NCBI RefSeq assembly: GCF_024584805.1
Contig: NZ_CP075715.1
Location: forward strand, 1,042,001-1,106,000
DNA length: 64,000 nt
Reading direction: 5' to 3'
Source: Streptomyces sp. FIT100
GTDB lineage: Bacteria > Actinomycetota > Actinomycetes > Streptomycetales > Streptomycetaceae
Below are positions 36,118-48,091 of this stretch, in pieces. The position numbers and the translations under genes are program-made. The stretch's first letter is position 1. Every line of letters begins with the position of its first letter. The notes under the pieces were generated by a model. The model saw only the letters and a program-made list of their open reading frames with translations, was not told the DNA's origin and did not search any database.

Positions 36118-37150
36118 CGGCGCGCTCCAGCGCGGGGCGCGGACCGGGCCGGGACTCGGTCAGCAGGTAGTCCGCCGCCGCGGTGTCCGTCACCAGGCTG
36201 GTCACAAGCCCGGAGCGCAGCACCGCGCCGATCGCCGCCGCCTTGCGCTGTCCGCCGGCGATCGCCACGACCTCCGGGATCCGGCGCAGCCGGTCCGCCT
36301 CGACCGTGATGCAGCGCTCGCCGAGGTCGCGCCCGACGCGGCGGCCGTCCGCGTCGAAGAGGTGCGCGGACATCTCGGCGGCGACGCCGAGCGACGCGTA
36401 GTGCGACCGCTCCTCGTCCGTCAGCATGTCGTGGACCGTCGAGATGCCCGGCTCCCAGGAACCGATGGAGACGCAGGCGACGGTCACCTTGTCGAAGTAC
36501 TCGAAGGCGCGCGCGATACCCGTCTGGTTCCGCAGCGCCGCCGCGGTCGCCGGATCGGGCAGCAGCATCGGCGCGTAGATCGGGTGGGCCTCGCCGCCGG
36601 AGACCTGGGCGGCCCGCCGGACGGCCTCGACGGAGCCGCGCTCGGCGGTCCCCGCGTCGTAGACGCCCGTCAACTGCACGACCGTGCACGGCGGCAGCCG
36701 GTCCAGCGCCGCCGCCATGTGGATCGTCGAGCGGCCCCAGGCCAGGCCCAGCACATCGCCCTCGGCCACCAGCTCCCCGAGGAGATCCGCGGCGACCTCG
36801 CCGAGGTTCTCCGGGTCGGGAGACTCGTCCTCGCCCTCGGCCGGGGATTCGACGACGACCGCGTGGCGCAGGCCGTAGCGGGCGCGCAGCGCGTCGGAGC
36901 GCTCCGCGTCCAGCTCCGCCGGGACGCGGATCTCGATCCGTACGAGGTCGCGTTCGAGCGCAGTCTCCAGGACCCGGGCCACCTTGAAGCGGCTGACGCC
37001 GAACTCCTCCGCGATCTGGATCTTGGACTTGCCCTCGAGGTAGAAGCGGCGGGCCATGGCCGCCGCCTGCACCAGCTCGGCGGGTCCCATCCGCAGGGCT
37101 GGTCGTCCCGCCGACATTGCAGACACCGCGCTCTCCTCACTGCTGTTCAC
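36104..37150 (-). CDS. SorC/DeoR-family sugar-binding transcriptional regulator
   Basis: The 348-residue protein has an N-terminal HTH (YLEGKSKIQIAEEFGVSRFK). The SorC-type sugar-phosphate-binding domain follows, with LGLAWGRSTIHMAAALD, CTVVQLTGVYDAGTAERGSV, and C-terminal VVAIAGGQRKAAAIGAVL. GTG 37150 is given as start, but GTG 37126 has a better site (GAGGAGA) and is equally likely. It precedes rpe in reverse order on the same strand: rpe ends upstream at 37226. It may sense a phosphosugar and control rpe or distant targets; there is no sugar-uptake gene adjacent. Confidence 0.87.
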   Translation of the reverse strand: MNSSEESAVSAMSAGRPALRMGPAELVQAAAMARRFYLEGKSKIQIAEEFGVSRFKVARVLETALERDLVRIEIRVPAELDAERSDALRARYGLRHAVVVESPAEGEDESPDPENLGEVAADLLGELVAEGDVLGLAWGRSTIHMAAALDRLPPCTVVQLTGVYDAGTAERGSVEAVRRAAQVSGGEAHPIYAPMLLPDPATAAALRNQTGIARAFEYFDKVTVACVSIGSWEPGISTVHDMLTDEERSHYASLGVAAEMSAHLFDADGRRVGRDLGERCITVEADRLRRIPEVVAIAGGQRKAAAIGAVLRSGLVTSLVTDTAAADYLLTESRPGPRPALERADPDD

Positions 37151-37225
37151 ACTCCGGAACCGTCATCCTGTCAGATCCGGGGGTAGTCGATCAGCCCTGT
37201 CGGGGCCCGTTCACGCAAGCGTGGC

Positions 37226-37909
37226 TCAGTGGTCGCATGCCCAGGGTGCCGAGGCGATCGTGCGGGACGCCAGGTCCCGCAGCGAACGCACGGCCTCGGC
37301 CGGGTCCTCGGCGCCGTACACCGCGGAACCGGCGACGAAGACGTCCGCGCCGGCCTCCGCGCACTGCTCGATGGTCGCCTCCGATACACCTCCGTCGACC
37401 TGCAGCCACAGCTCCAGATCGTGCTTGGCGATCAGCTCCCTGGTGCGGCGGATCTTCGGCAGCATGATGTCCAGGAACGCCTGGCCGCCGAAGCCCGGCT
37501 CCACGGTCATGATCAGCAGCATGTCGAGCTCGGGAAGCAGGTCCTCGTACGGCTCGACGGGCGTGGCGGGCTTGAGCGCCATCGAGGCGCGCGCACCCTT
37601 GGCACGGATCTCGCGGGCCAGCCGCACGGGGGCCGCGGCGGCCTCCACATGGAAGGTGACCGAACCGGCACCGGCCTCGACGTACTGCGGAGCCCAGCGG
37701 TCCGGATCCTCGATCATCAGATGGCAGTCCAGCGGGATGTCGGTCGCGCGGCTCAGCGACTCCACCACCGGCACACCGAGCGTCAGATTGGGCACGAAGT
37801 GGTTGTCCATGACATCTACGTGGAGCCAGTCGGCGCCTTCGACGGCCTGCGCCTCCTCGGCGAGGCGGGCGAAGTCGGCGGACAGGATGCTGGGGTTGAT
37901 CTGGGCCAT
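37226..37909 (-). CDS. rpe: Ribulose-phosphate 3-epimerase
   Basis: The 227-residue TIM barrel interconverts ribulose-5-phosphate and xylulose-5-phosphate in the pentose phosphate pathway. Signatures are [28 protein letters not shown] (metal-site His/Asp), [21 protein letters not shown] and QVDGGV. ATG 37909 matches the family start. It lies downstream of rsmB-fmt on the same strand with a 77-bp gap. Confidence 0.96.
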   Translation of the reverse strand: MAQINPSILSADFARLAEEAQAVEGADWLHVDVMDNHFVPNLTLGVPVVESLSRATDIPLDCHLMIEDPDRWAPQYVEAGAGSVTFHVEAAAAPVRLAREIRAKGARASMALKPATPVEPYEDLLPELDMLLIMTVEPGFGGQAFLDIMLPKIRRTRELIAKHDLELWLQVDGGVSEATIEQCAEAGADVFVAGSAVYGAEDPAEAVRSLRDLASRTIASAPWACDH

Positions 37910-37986
37910 GTGCCAAGACTGCCATGCTGCGGCACCCGCCTGCGCGGGAGGCCGTGGATGCCGGGCCCCGCCGCGGGCGCGCGGGG

Positions 37987-39420
37987 TCAGGCCGTGCGGC
38001 GCAGCAGCGCCAGGTACATGGCGTCGGTGCCGTGGAGATGGGGCCAGAGCTGGACGTCGGGACCGTCGCCCAGCGCCGGGACGCCCGGCATCAGAGGGCG
38101 GGCGTCGATCCACTCGGCCTGCGCCGGGGCACCGCCGCGGCCCTTCAGGACGTCCTCGACGACGACCCGGGTCTCGGCGAGATGCGGCGAGCACGTCGCG
38201 TACCCGACAACTCCGCCGACCCGGACGGCCCGCAGGGCCTCGTGCAGGAGGGCGCGCTGGAGCGGCGCGAACCCCTCGAAGTCCTCCGGGCGGCGTCGCC
38301 AGCGGGCCTCGGGACGGCGGCGCAGGGCCCCCAGACCCGAGCACGGCACATCGACGAGGACGCGGTCGAAGGAGCCCGACCGCCACGGCGGGCGGGTGCC
38401 GTCGGCGGCGATGACCTGGTAAGGACCGGGGTTGCCGGCCAGGGCGCGCTCCACGAGACGGGCACGGTGCGGCTGCTTCTCGGAGGCGAGCAGCGTGGCA
38501 CCGCGCCCGGCCGCCAGCGCGCCGAGCAGGGCCGCCTTGCCGCCGGGGCCCGCACAGCCGTCGAGCCAGCGCTCGTCCGGCCCGTCCAGCGGCGCGTTCG
38601 CCAGCGCGATCGCGACCAGCTGGCTGCCCTCGTCCTGCACGCCGACGCGCCCCTCCCGCACCAGCTCGAGCGCGCCCGGCTCGCCGCCCTCGGCGAGCCG
38701 CACGGCGTACGGGGACCAGCGGCCCGGCAGGCCGGACTCCTCACCGAGCAGCTCCAGCAGCTCCTCCGTCGTGGCCCGACCGGGCCGGGCCACCAGGGTC
38801 ACCTCGGGCCGCTCGTTGTCGGCCTCCAGCAGGTCCTCGATCCCGGCGCGCCCGCCGCCCAGCGCGTCCCACAGCGCGGAGACCACCCACCGCGGATGCG
38901 AGTGCACCACGGCGAGATGATCCTCGGCGTCCTCCTCGTACGGCGGCGCGACCTGCTCCAGCCAGCCGTCCAGATCGTGCTGCGCGATCTTCCGCAGCAC
39001 CGCGTTGACGAACTTGGCCCGCCCGTCGCCGAGCACGACCCGCGCCAGCTCCACGCTCGCCGACACTGCCGCGTGGGTCGGGATCCGTGTCCCCAGCAGC
39101 TGATGGGCGCCGAGCGAGAGCACGTCCAGGACGGGCGGGTCCACCTCGCGCAGCGGCCGGTCGACACAGGCCGAGATGATCGCGTCGTACGTCCCCTGCC
39201 GGCGCAGCGTGCCGTACACCAGCTCGGTCGCGAGCGCCGCGTCCCGGTTGTCGAACTCCCCCTGCTCCCTGGCCTTGCGCAGCAGCGGCGGCAGAACGAG
39301 ATTGGCGTACGCGTCCCGCTCGTCGACGGCCCGCAGCGCATCGAAGGCGAGGACCCGCACGGGGTCCTTCTTCGGGCGCCGGTACGGCTTGTGGGGACGG
39401 CGACGGCTCTGCTCGCTCAA
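37987..39420 (-). CDS. rsmB: 16S rRNA m5C967 methyltransferase (RsmB/NOP family)
   Basis: The 477-residue protein has an N-terminal NusB-like helical domain (about 20-165, [24 protein letters not shown] region). The SAM-dependent Rossmann domain follows with [18 protein letters not shown] (SAM site), [19 protein letters not shown] (motif IV, Cys) and [13 protein letters not shown] (motif VI, catalytic Cys). It modifies 16S rRNA. The basic N-terminal stretch ([18 protein letters not shown]) is typical for actinobacterial members. It lies 34 bp after fmt. Confidence 0.94.
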   Translation of the reverse strand: MSEQSRRRPHKPYRRPKKDPVRVLAFDALRAVDERDAYANLVLPPLLRKAREQGEFDNRDAALATELVYGTLRRQGTYDAIISACVDRPLREVDPPVLDVLSLGAHQLLGTRIPTHAAVSASVELARVVLGDGRAKFVNAVLRKIAQHDLDGWLEQVAPPYEEDAEDHLAVVHSHPRWVVSALWDALGGGRAGIEDLLEADNERPEVTLVARPGRATTEELLELLGEESGLPGRWSPYAVRLAEGGEPGALELVREGRVGVQDEGSQLVAIALANAPLDGPDERWLDGCAGPGGKAALLGALAAGRGATLLASEKQPHRARLVERALAGNPGPYQVIAADGTRPPWRSGSFDRVLVDVPCSGLGALRRRPEARWRRRPEDFEGFAPLQRALLHEALRAVRVGGVVGYATCSPHLAETRVVVEDVLKGRGGAPAQAEWIDARPLMPGVPALGDGPDVQLWPHLHGTDAMYLALLRRTA

Positions 39421-39454
39421 AAGGTGCTCCGCGTTCCGAAAGGGTCCAACCCGT

Positions 39455-41175
<1,721 letters not shown>

Positions 41176-41200
41176 CGCGGTGTTGCCGCGAGTCGGGTTG

Positions 41201-42008
41201 GCACCCGGGGTTCTTGTCCTCAAGCGCCGGACGGGCTGAGCAGTCGGGGTTGCCCGGTGGCGGTGTGGTGGGCCGGGCTTCTTGTCCTCAAGCGCCGGAC
41301 GGGCTGGGTGTGTCGGCGTCACCCGGCGGCGTGCGGTTGCCGTCCGGGTGGCGCTGCGGGGCTCGTGTCCGGGACGGCATGCTGTGCTTTTCCGGGGGAA
41401 ACCCCCGGACCCCCGTACGGCACGCCACCCGGGGTTGTGTACGTGCCGTGCGTGTTGCGTGCCACAAATCACGCTTGAGTGTCCCGAACCCGACCCCTCC
41501 GCACCCCCCGGGCCACCTCACCGGCCGTGGCCGACCCCGGCGGTCAGGTTTACGCCCACCGGCCCGCCCCAGCCGGACGACTGTCCACAAACCGCGAGGT
41601 GGCCACCTGGTTTGTGGGCAGGCGTTCCGCTGGGGGTCCCCCCCAGGACGAAGTCCTAGGGGGAGGAACGGGTGGGCACAAACCACCCACCGGCCCGCAG
41701 ACGAGCAACGACCCGCGGGCGCGACAACCACCCACCCACCCGCACCCGGCGGACAACCCCGGGGCGGGGCCGTGCAGGGTCAGCCCCGCAGGAGACGGCG
41801 GCAGGCACCGGGTGCGCAACCTGGTGGAACCTGTACGCCGCCGCCTCCGAGGAGTCGAGCCCGGAGGGGCCCCGAACCGAACCACCCACCGGACACACCC
41901 CCAGCCCGTCCGGCGCTTGAGGACAAACACCCCGGGTGCCCACCCGACACCGGACAACACCGCCCACCCCAAGCCCGTCCGGCGCTTGAGGACAAGAACC
42001 CCGGGTGC
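41201..42008. repeat. REP-like inverted repeat block in an 880-bp gene-free region
   Basis: A 37-bp sequence at 41201-41237 recurs as its exact reverse complement at 41972-42008 (key core TTGTCCTCAAGCGCCGGACG). Partial copies are at 41273-41305 and, inverted, at 41903-41939. Inside lie a hairpin CCACAAACC (41585-41593) / GGTTTGTGG (41609-41617), and a CTAGGGGGAG-type hairpin near 41650. No gene is supported between 41176 and 42053; apparent frames repeat the peptide VLVLKRRTG, which is a translation of the repeats. Confidence 0.8.
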
Positions 42009-42053
42009 CCACCCGGCATAGGGCAACACCGCACCCGCGACAGGGCAAACGAC

Positions 42054-44204
42054 TCAGCCGATGTCCGGTGGATCCACCCGCACCCGTACCGGCGGCAGCG
42101 CACCCCGCGCCAGGCGGGCGGACTGGGCCGATTTGAGGGACGCGGCCAGGGCCGCGCCGCTGCCCGGGGGGACCCGGAGCAGCGCGCGGTCCCAGTGCTC
42201 CCCTGGCGGCGGGTCGCCGGGCCGCCGCGGCCGGCCCGGCGCGACGGGCGGGGCCGGCAGCGGCACCGGCCCCAGCACCTCCGCGTCCGCCGGCAGCGAC
42301 ACCGCGGCGAGGAACTCCGCCACCGCCTCCGCCGGCCCCGACACCGACGCCATCCGGGACACCGGCGGGAAGCCCAGCTCGGCCCGCTCCGCGAGCTCCC
42401 GCTGCGCGTGGCCGACGGGGTCCCAGCGGACCAGCGCCTGCACCGGCCGGAGCGTGGGCTCGGCGACGACCACGACGGTGCCGCCGTCCTCCTGGCCCCG
42501 CACGAGCGATGCCGCGTCCATCCAGCGACGCAGCGCCTCCTCGCCGGCCCGCAGGTCCGGCCGTCCCAGCATCGCCCAGCCGTCGAGCAGCAGCGCCGCC
42601 GCGTAGCCGCCCTCGGCGACCGGCTCGGCGCCCGGTGTGCTGACGACCAGCGCGGGCCTGGCAGGCACCGAATCCAGCACATGGTCGCGCCCGGAGGTCC
42701 GTACCGGCACCGCCGGAAACGCCCGGCCGAGCTCCTCCGCGGTGCGCCGTGCGCCCACGACCTGGGCCCGCAGCCGTGCGCCACCGCACTCCGGGCAGTG
42801 CCATCCGGCGGCGTCCCGCCCGCACCAGCCGCACAGCAGGTCCTGTTCGCGTGGGGCCTCCAGCGGGCCGGAGCAGTGCCGGCAGCGTGCGGGCGTGCGG
42901 CAGCGTTCGCAGGCGAGCCTCGGCACGTATCCTCGCCGGGGCACCTGGACCAGCACCGGGCCGGTCCGCAGCCCGTCGCGGACGGCCTGCCACGCGAGCG
43001 ACGGCAGGCGCGCGGCCCGTGCCGCCTCGTCCCGGGCCAGCTCGCCGTCGCCGACGGTGCGCACCAGCGGCGCGGCGCGCCGCACCTGGCCGCGGTCCGC
43101 GCTCAGCGGCGACGCCCAGCCGGTCTCGACGAGCTGCGCCGCCTCGACGGTGCAGCTGACGCCGCCGAGCAGGAAGCCGCACCGGTCGTGGGCGGCGCGC
43201 AGCAGCAGCACCTCCCGGGCGTGCGGCAGCGGTGCGTGCGGCTCGCTGTGGCTGGCGTCGCCGTCGTCCCATATCGCAACGAGCCCGAGGTCCTGCACCG
43301 GGGCGAACATCGCGGCCCGGGTGCCGACGACGGCCCGCACGGATCCCCGGCGTACGGCAAGCCACTGCCGGTACCGCTTCTCGGGGCCGGCCTCGGCGGT
43401 CAGCACGGCGTGCCGCCCGTCGCCGAGCAGTGCGGTGAGCGCGGCGTCGACCCGCGCGACCGCTCGCCCGTCCGGGACGACGACGAGCGCGCCCCGCCCG
43501 GAGGCGAGGGTCGCGGCGACGGCCCGGGCGAGCTCGTCCGCCCAGTGCGGTCCGGGCAGCGCGGTCCACACGGCGCGCGGTGCGCCGCCGCCGGCGAGCG
43601 CGGCCAGGAAGCCGGAACCCCGGCCGTACCGCTCCCAGGTGCCGACCTCCGGAGCCGTGGGCTGCGGCAGCGGCTCCGGTGAGGGCTGCCCCTCGGCACG
43701 GGCGCTGCGCGGCGGCACCGCGAGCTGGAGGACGTCGGCGAGGCTGCCCGCGTACCGGTCGGCGACGGCGCGGGCGAGGGTGAGCAGCTCGGGGCTGAGC
43801 ACGGGCTCGGGTGAGACGACGCCGGCGAGGGCGGCAAGCGGACCGGAGTAGTCGGACTCGGCGCGCCGTTCGACGACGAAGCCGTCGATCAGCCGCCCGC
43901 CCTCGCGCCGTCCGTCTCGCACCTGGTGTGCGCCGGCTCCGAAGCGGACGCGGACCCGTACCCCGGGCTGGGCGGCGGCGTCGAGCTCTTCCGGCACGGC
44001 ATAGTCGAAGAACTGGTCGAGGTGAAGCACGCCCTTGTTCACGACGACCCGGGCGACCGGCAGCTCCTTGGCGAGCGCGGCCCCCCGCCAGGTGCGCGGC
44101 TTGGCGCGCGGCACCTTTGCCTGCCGTACGCTCTCGCGGATGAGCGCAAGCTGCTCCGGCGGCCCCTCCTCGGGCCGGTCGGAATGTTCGTCGTCGCTGC
44201 TCAC
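42054..44204 (-). CDS. priA: Primosomal protein N' (actinobacterial PriA, helicase motifs degenerate)
   Basis: The protein is 716 residues from GTG 44204 (AGGA eight bases upstream); ATG 44228 is the alternative. The N-terminal 3'-end-binding domain has HLDQFFDYAVPEEL and RVRFGAGAHQVRDGR. The zinc region has the eight-Cys pattern CERCRTPARCRHC ... CGWCGRDAAGWHCPECGG. Where helicases have a Walker A loop, this protein reads RAVWTALPGPHWADEL, and the DEEH box reads WDDGDASHSEPHA, so ATPase activity is unlikely. This loss is known in actinobacterial PriA. The role is replication restart. Confidence 0.92.
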   Translation of the reverse strand: MSSDDEHSDRPEEGPPEQLALIRESVRQAKVPRAKPRTWRGAALAKELPVARVVVNKGVLHLDQFFDYAVPEELDAAAQPGVRVRVRFGAGAHQVRDGRREGGRLIDGFVVERRAESDYSGPLAALAGVVSPEPVLSPELLTLARAVADRYAGSLADVLQLAVPPRSARAEGQPSPEPLPQPTAPEVGTWERYGRGSGFLAALAGGGAPRAVWTALPGPHWADELARAVAATLASGRGALVVVPDGRAVARVDAALTALLGDGRHAVLTAEAGPEKRYRQWLAVRRGSVRAVVGTRAAMFAPVQDLGLVAIWDDGDASHSEPHAPLPHAREVLLLRAAHDRCGFLLGGVSCTVEAAQLVETGWASPLSADRGQVRRAAPLVRTVGDGELARDEAARAARLPSLAWQAVRDGLRTGPVLVQVPRRGYVPRLACERCRTPARCRHCSGPLEAPREQDLLCGWCGRDAAGWHCPECGGARLRAQVVGARRTAEELGRAFPAVPVRTSGRDHVLDSVPARPALVVSTPGAEPVAEGGYAAALLLDGWAMLGRPDLRAGEEALRRWMDAASLVRGQEDGGTVVVVAEPTLRPVQALVRWDPVGHAQRELAERAELGFPPVSRMASVSGPAEAVAEFLAAVSLPADAEVLGPVPLPAPPVAPGRPRRPGDPPPGEHWDRALLRVPPGSGAALAASLKSAQSARLARGALPPVRVRVDPPDIG

Positions 44205-44258
44205 AGCCACATTCCTACCAGAGGCCACCGACAGTGCCGATGGCGTGGGAAAAGGCCG

Positions 44259-44285
44259 GGGCCCGGACCGATCCGGTCCGGGCCC
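44259..44285 (-). terminator. Terminator downstream of metK
   Basis: GGGCCCGGACCG (44259-44270) and CGGTCCGGGCCC (44274-44285) form a perfect 12-bp stem with a 3-base loop. It lies 32 bases beyond the metK stop and before priA. Confidence 0.65.
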
Positions 44286-44317
44286 TGGTCGAACAGCCTG
44301 TGCGTGGTGGGACGAGG

Positions 44318-45541
44318 TCAGAGCCCTGCGGCGGCGCGCAGCGCGTCGACGCGGTCGGTGCGCTCCCAGGTGAAGTCGGGCAGCTCGCGTCCGAAGTGAC
44401 CGTACGCCGCCGTCTGCGCGTAGATCGGCCGCAGCAGGTCGAGATCCCGGATGATCGCGGCCGGACGCAGATCGAAGACCGCACCGATCGCGCTCTCGAT
44501 CTTCTCCGCGTCGACGGCGGCGGTGCCGAAGGTCTCCACGAACAGACCGACCGGCTCGGCCTTGCCGATCGCGTACGCCACCTGCACCTCGCAGCGCGAC
44601 GCCAGACCCGCGGCCACCACGTTCTTCGCCACCCAGCGCATCGCGTACGCCGCCGAACGGTCCACCTTCGACGGGTCCTTGCCCGAGAACGCCCCACCGC
44701 CGTGACGGGCCATGCCCCCGTACGTGTCGATGATGATCTTCCGCCCGGTCAGACCCGCGTCACCCATCGGGCCACCGATCTCGAAACGCCCGGTCGGATT
44801 GACCAGCAGCCGGTAGCCCTCGGTGTCCAGCTTGATGCCGTCCTCGACGAGCTGCTTCAGCACGTGCTCGACAACGAACTCGCGAATGTCCGGCGCCAGC
44901 AGCGAGTCCAGGTCGATGTCGGAGGCGTGCTGCGAGGAGACCACCACCGTGTCCAGCCGCACCGCCTTGTCACCGTCGTACTCAACGGTGACCTGCGTCT
45001 TGCCATCCGGACGCAGATACGGGATCGTCCCGTTCTTACGCACCTCGGACAGTCGGCGCGACAGCCGGTGCGCCAGATAGATCGGCAGCGGCATCAGCTC
45101 GGGCGTCTCATCGCACGCGTACCCGAACATCAGGCCCTGGTCACCCGCGCCCTGCCTGTCCAGCTCGTCCGCGACTCCGCCTGCGGCGGCACCCTCGACC
45201 CGCGACTCGTACGCCGTGTCGACACCCTGGGCGATGTCCGGCGACTGGGCGCCGATGGACACGGAGACACCGCAGGAAGCGCCGTCGAAGCCCTTCTTCG
45301 AGGAGTCGTAACCGATCTCGAGGATCTTGTTGCGCACCAGCGTGGCGATGTCGGCGTATGCCTTCGTCGTCACCTCGCCGGCCACATGAACCAGGCCGGT
45401 GGTGATCAACGTCTCGACGGCGACGCGCGAGGAGGGGTCCTCCTGGAGCAGCGCGTCGAGGATGGTGTCACTGATCTGGTCAGCGATCTTGTCGGGGTGG
45501 CCCTCGGTCACGGACTCCGAGGTGAACAGGCGACGGGACAC
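44318..45541 (-). CDS. metK: S-adenosylmethionine synthetase
   Basis: The protein is 407 residues from GTG 45541 (GGGAG just upstream). It makes SAM from methionine and ATP. Signatures are [20 protein letters not shown], the ATP motif [12 protein letters not shown], and the P-loop-like [19 protein letters not shown]. The length is slightly above E. coli MetK, as in other actinobacteria. It is the only MetK in the window. No SAM riboswitch is visible in its leader. Confidence 0.97.
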   Translation of the reverse strand: MSRRLFTSESVTEGHPDKIADQISDTILDALLQEDPSSRVAVETLITTGLVHVAGEVTTKAYADIATLVRNKILEIGYDSSKKGFDGASCGVSVSIGAQSPDIAQGVDTAYESRVEGAAAGGVADELDRQGAGDQGLMFGYACDETPELMPLPIYLAHRLSRRLSEVRKNGTIPYLRPDGKTQVTVEYDGDKAVRLDTVVVSSQHASDIDLDSLLAPDIREFVVEHVLKQLVEDGIKLDTEGYRLLVNPTGRFEIGGPMGDAGLTGRKIIIDTYGGMARHGGGAFSGKDPSKVDRSAAYAMRWVAKNVVAAGLASRCEVQVAYAIGKAEPVGLFVETFGTAAVDAEKIESAIGAVFDLRPAAIIRDLDLLRPIYAQTAAYGHFGRELPDFTWERTDRVDALRAAAGL

Positions 45542-45860
45542 AACGCTCCCTGGGGTTGCAGCGGCTGCTGGCTGATCATTGGCGGACCGGCCGGGGGGCT
45601 GCGCCCCGCGTCGTTCCGAGGGACAGTTTATCGGGCACCTTCGGCCGTTGGACCACGTGTCTCGCTTCGTGGGAGGCGAAAGACCGTGGAGAGGGAACCT
45701 CGGACAGGACCCACACCTGCCCGAAATGCCCGCATTCGGCAAGTTTGTCGCCGACATTGGGGTGAATGGTTCGTGACTGTGAAGTTCGCCCCAGATTCAC
45801 CCGGATGACGCCTCCTGTCGCCGGGTGCGGCACATCACATCGCGCTCGACATCCGCGCGC
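45542..45860. other. metK leader and intergenic region
   Basis: 319 bp between coaBC and metK, both on the minus strand. A TAAACT (minus strand, 45625-45630) could be the metK -10, but no good -35 stands at the right distance. I see no gene, SAM riboswitch or terminator with a long stem here. Confidence 0.5.
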
Positions 45861-47063
45861 TCAGGCCAGACGGGGCGCCACGAGGTCCCACACGGTGTCC
45901 GCGAGGGCCTCCTTCGGCCCGTACGGTACGGGCGTCTCGGCGCCGTCCGCCGCAAGGACCACGGCTTCGTTCTCCTCCGAGCCGAAGGTCTTGCGCTCCC
46001 CCACCTCATTGACGACGAGCAGGTCGCAGCCTTTGCGGCGGAGCTTGTCGCGGCCGTTGGCGAGCACGTCGTCGGTCTCGGCGGCGAAACCGACGATCAC
46101 CTGGCCGGGACGGGCCCGGTCGGCGGAGATCTCGGCAAGGATGTCCGGATTACGCACGAGAACGATGGGCGCGGGCTCCTGGCCGTCCTTCTTCTTGATC
46201 TTGCCTTCGGCGTACGTCGCGGGGCGGAAGTCGGCGACGGCCGCGGCCATCACGACGGCATCGGCGTCGGAGGCGGCCTTGAGCACGGCCTCGCGCAGTT
46301 GCACGGCAGTGCCCACGTGGACGACGTCCACGCCCGCCGGGTCCGCCATGCCGGTGTTGGCCTCGATCAGGGTCACCCGGGCGCCACGGGCCGCCGCGGT
46401 GCGCGCCAGGGCGTATCCCTGCTTGCCGGAGGAGCGGTTGCCCAGGTAGCGCACCGGGTCGAGGGGCTCGCGCGTTCCTCCGGCGCTGATCACCACGTGG
46501 CGGCCGGCCAGGTCGGGGAGGGCGGCGCCGCGGGCGAGCACCCTGCGGCAGACCTCGAAGATCTCGCCCGGGTCCGGCAGCCGCCCCTTGCCGGTGTCGA
46601 CGCCGGTGAGCCGGCCGACGGCGGGCTCGACGACGACGGCGCCACGGCGGCGCAGCGTGGCCACGTTCTCCTGGGTGGCGGGGTGCTCCCACATCTCGGT
46701 GTGCATCGCGGGCGCGAAGACGACGGGGCAGCGGGCGGTGAGCAGGGTGTTGGTGAGCAGGTCGTCGGCGAGGCCGTGGGCGGCCTTGGCCAGCATGTCG
46801 GCGGTCGCCGGCGCGACGACGACGAGGTCGGCCTGCTGGCCGATCCGCACATGGGGCACCTCGTGGACGTCCGACCAGACCTCGGTGGCCACCGGGTGCC
46901 CGGAGAGCGCCGACCAGGTCGCGGCGCCGACGAAGTGGAGCGCCGACGCGGTGGGCACGACGCGCACGTCGTGGCCCGACTCGGTCAGCCGTCGAAGCAG
47001 CTCGCACGCCTTGTAGGCGGCGATGCCACCGCTGACCCCCAGGACGACCTTCGGCTTGTCCAC
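45861..47063 (-). CDS. coaBC: Bifunctional phosphopantothenoylcysteine decarboxylase / phosphopantothenate-cysteine ligase
   Basis: The protein is 400 residues from GTG 47063, which has GGGGAG five bases upstream; GTG 47078 would add five residues. The N-terminal FMN-dependent CoaC half has GVSGGIAAYKACELLRRL, PATADMLAKAAHGLADDLLT, FAPAMHTEMWEHPA and the active-site Cys region GKGRLPDP. The C-terminal CoaB ligase half has ISAGGTREPLDPVRYLGN, AAVADFRP and KIKKKDG. It performs two consecutive steps of CoA synthesis. rpoZ and gmk upstream are the usual neighbours. Confidence 0.96.
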   Translation of the reverse strand: MDKPKVVLGVSGGIAAYKACELLRRLTESGHDVRVVPTASALHFVGAATWSALSGHPVATEVWSDVHEVPHVRIGQQADLVVVAPATADMLAKAAHGLADDLLTNTLLTARCPVVFAPAMHTEMWEHPATQENVATLRRRGAVVVEPAVGRLTGVDTGKGRLPDPGEIFEVCRRVLARGAALPDLAGRHVVISAGGTREPLDPVRYLGNRSSGKQGYALARTAAARGARVTLIEANTGMADPAGVDVVHVGTAVQLREAVLKAASDADAVVMAAAVADFRPATYAEGKIKKKDGQEPAPIVLVRNPDILAEISADRARPGQVIVGFAAETDDVLANGRDKLRRKGCDLLVVNEVGERKTFGSEENEAVVLAADGAETPVPYGPKEALADTVWDLVAPRLA

Positions 47064-47100
47064 TGCGTCTCCCCGCACTCGGCTCCGTACCTATGACACA

Positions 47101-47135
47101 CCACAGGCCCGGCAGGTGCGCTGCCGGGCCTGTGG
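47101..47135 (-). terminator. Terminator between rpoZ and coaBC
   Basis: CCACAGGCCCGGCA (47101-47114) and its exact complement (47122-47135) form a 14-bp stem with a 7-base loop. On the minus strand it follows rpoZ by 17 bases and is followed by TGTGTCAT. It would partly insulate coaBC from the gmk-rpoZ transcript. Confidence 0.75.
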
Positions 47136-47152
47136 TCCAAAAACCGTGACGC

Positions 47153-47425
47153 CTACTGGGCCGGGCCCTCGATGGCCTCGGAGGTCAGCAGACCCGCGTT
47201 GATCTCACGCAGGGCGATCGAGAGCGGCTTCTCGTGGACGTGCGTGTCGACGAGCGGACCGACGTACTCAAGCAGGCCCTCACCGAGCTGCGAGTAGTAC
47301 GCGTTGATCTGACGCGCGCGCTTGGCCGCGTAGATCACGAGGCTGTACTTCGAGTCCGTGGCCTCGAGCAGCTCGTCGATCGGCGGGTTGATGATGCCCT
47401 CGGGCGCAGTGATGGAAGAGGACAC
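47153..47425 (-). CDS. rpoZ: DNA-directed RNA polymerase omega subunit
   Basis: The 90-residue protein contains [20 protein letters not shown] and [20 protein letters not shown], the conserved omega core that wraps the beta-prime C-terminus. GTG 47425 follows GGAAGG. Directly upstream there is an unusual AT-rich patch (seven A in a row on the plus strand, near 47450), which may be part of a promoter or UP-like element. It is 55 bp from gmk. Confidence 0.95.
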   Translation of the reverse strand: MSSSITAPEGIINPPIDELLEATDSKYSLVIYAAKRARQINAYYSQLGEGLLEYVGPLVDTHVHEKPLSIALREINAGLLTSEAIEGPAQ

Positions 47426-47480
47426 GCTCTACCTTCCGAAAGATGGGAAAAAAATTTCAGACACTGTGGGGATCCGGGGG

Positions 47481-48053
47481 TCATTCCCCAGAAGACAGCA
47501 GCATCAAGGCTAGCAGCTCACGCGCCACGTCCTCGACGGAGGTGTTGACCAGGGTGGTGTCGAACTCCGATTCGGCGGCGAGTTCGACCTTGGCGGCTTC
47601 GAGACGGCGCTCGATGACGTCCGAGGACTCGGTGCCCCGGCCGGTGAGCCGGCGGACCAGCTCGTCCCAGCTCGGCGGGGCGAGGAAGACCAGCTGGGAG
47701 TCCGTCATGGACTCCTTGACCTGCCGGGCGCCCTGGAGATCGATCTCCAGCAGCACCGGCTCACCCGCCTCCAGGCGCTCGAGCACGGCGCGACGCGGGG
47801 TGCCGTAGCGATTGCCCGCGAATTCTGCCCATTCCAGGAGCTCACCGTTGGCGACCAGCTTGTCGAATTCCTCGTCGCTGACGAAGAAGTACTGGACACC
47901 GTGACGCTCGCCGGGGCGCGGCTTTCGGGTGGTGGCCGACACCGAGAGCCAGACCTCGGGGTGGACCTTGCGCATATGGGCGACGACCGTGCTCTTACCG
48001 ACCCCGGAGGGGCCGGAGAGCACGGTCAGCCGCGGACGTACCTCTGCTGCCAT
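47481..48053 (-). CDS. gmk: Guanylate kinase
   Basis: The 190-residue enzyme phosphorylates GMP to GDP. Walker A is [13 protein letters not shown], and the GMP-binding part includes [20 protein letters not shown] and [10 protein letters not shown]. It lies between sIHF and rpoZ on the minus strand. This order (sIHF-gmk-rpoZ-coaBC-metK) is the standard actinobacterial core block. Confidence 0.97.
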   Translation of the reverse strand: MAAEVRPRLTVLSGPSGVGKSTVVAHMRKVHPEVWLSVSATTRKPRPGERHGVQYFFVSDEEFDKLVANGELLEWAEFAGNRYGTPRRAVLERLEAGEPVLLEIDLQGARQVKESMTDSQLVFLAPPSWDELVRRLTGRGTESSDVIERRLEAAKVELAAESEFDTTLVNTSVEDVARELLALMLLSSGE

Positions 48054-48091
48054 GCAGCGATTATTCCAGTTTCCCGGCAGTGCCCCGGACG

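Noticed and set aside
41550..42029. Minus-strand frame with repeated VLVLKRRTG peptide
   Set aside because: It is a translation of the REP-like repeats and lacks a ribosome binding site.
45542..45860. SAM riboswitch ahead of metK
   Set aside because: None of the SAM-I, SAM-II or SAM-IV core sequences could be recognised in the leader.
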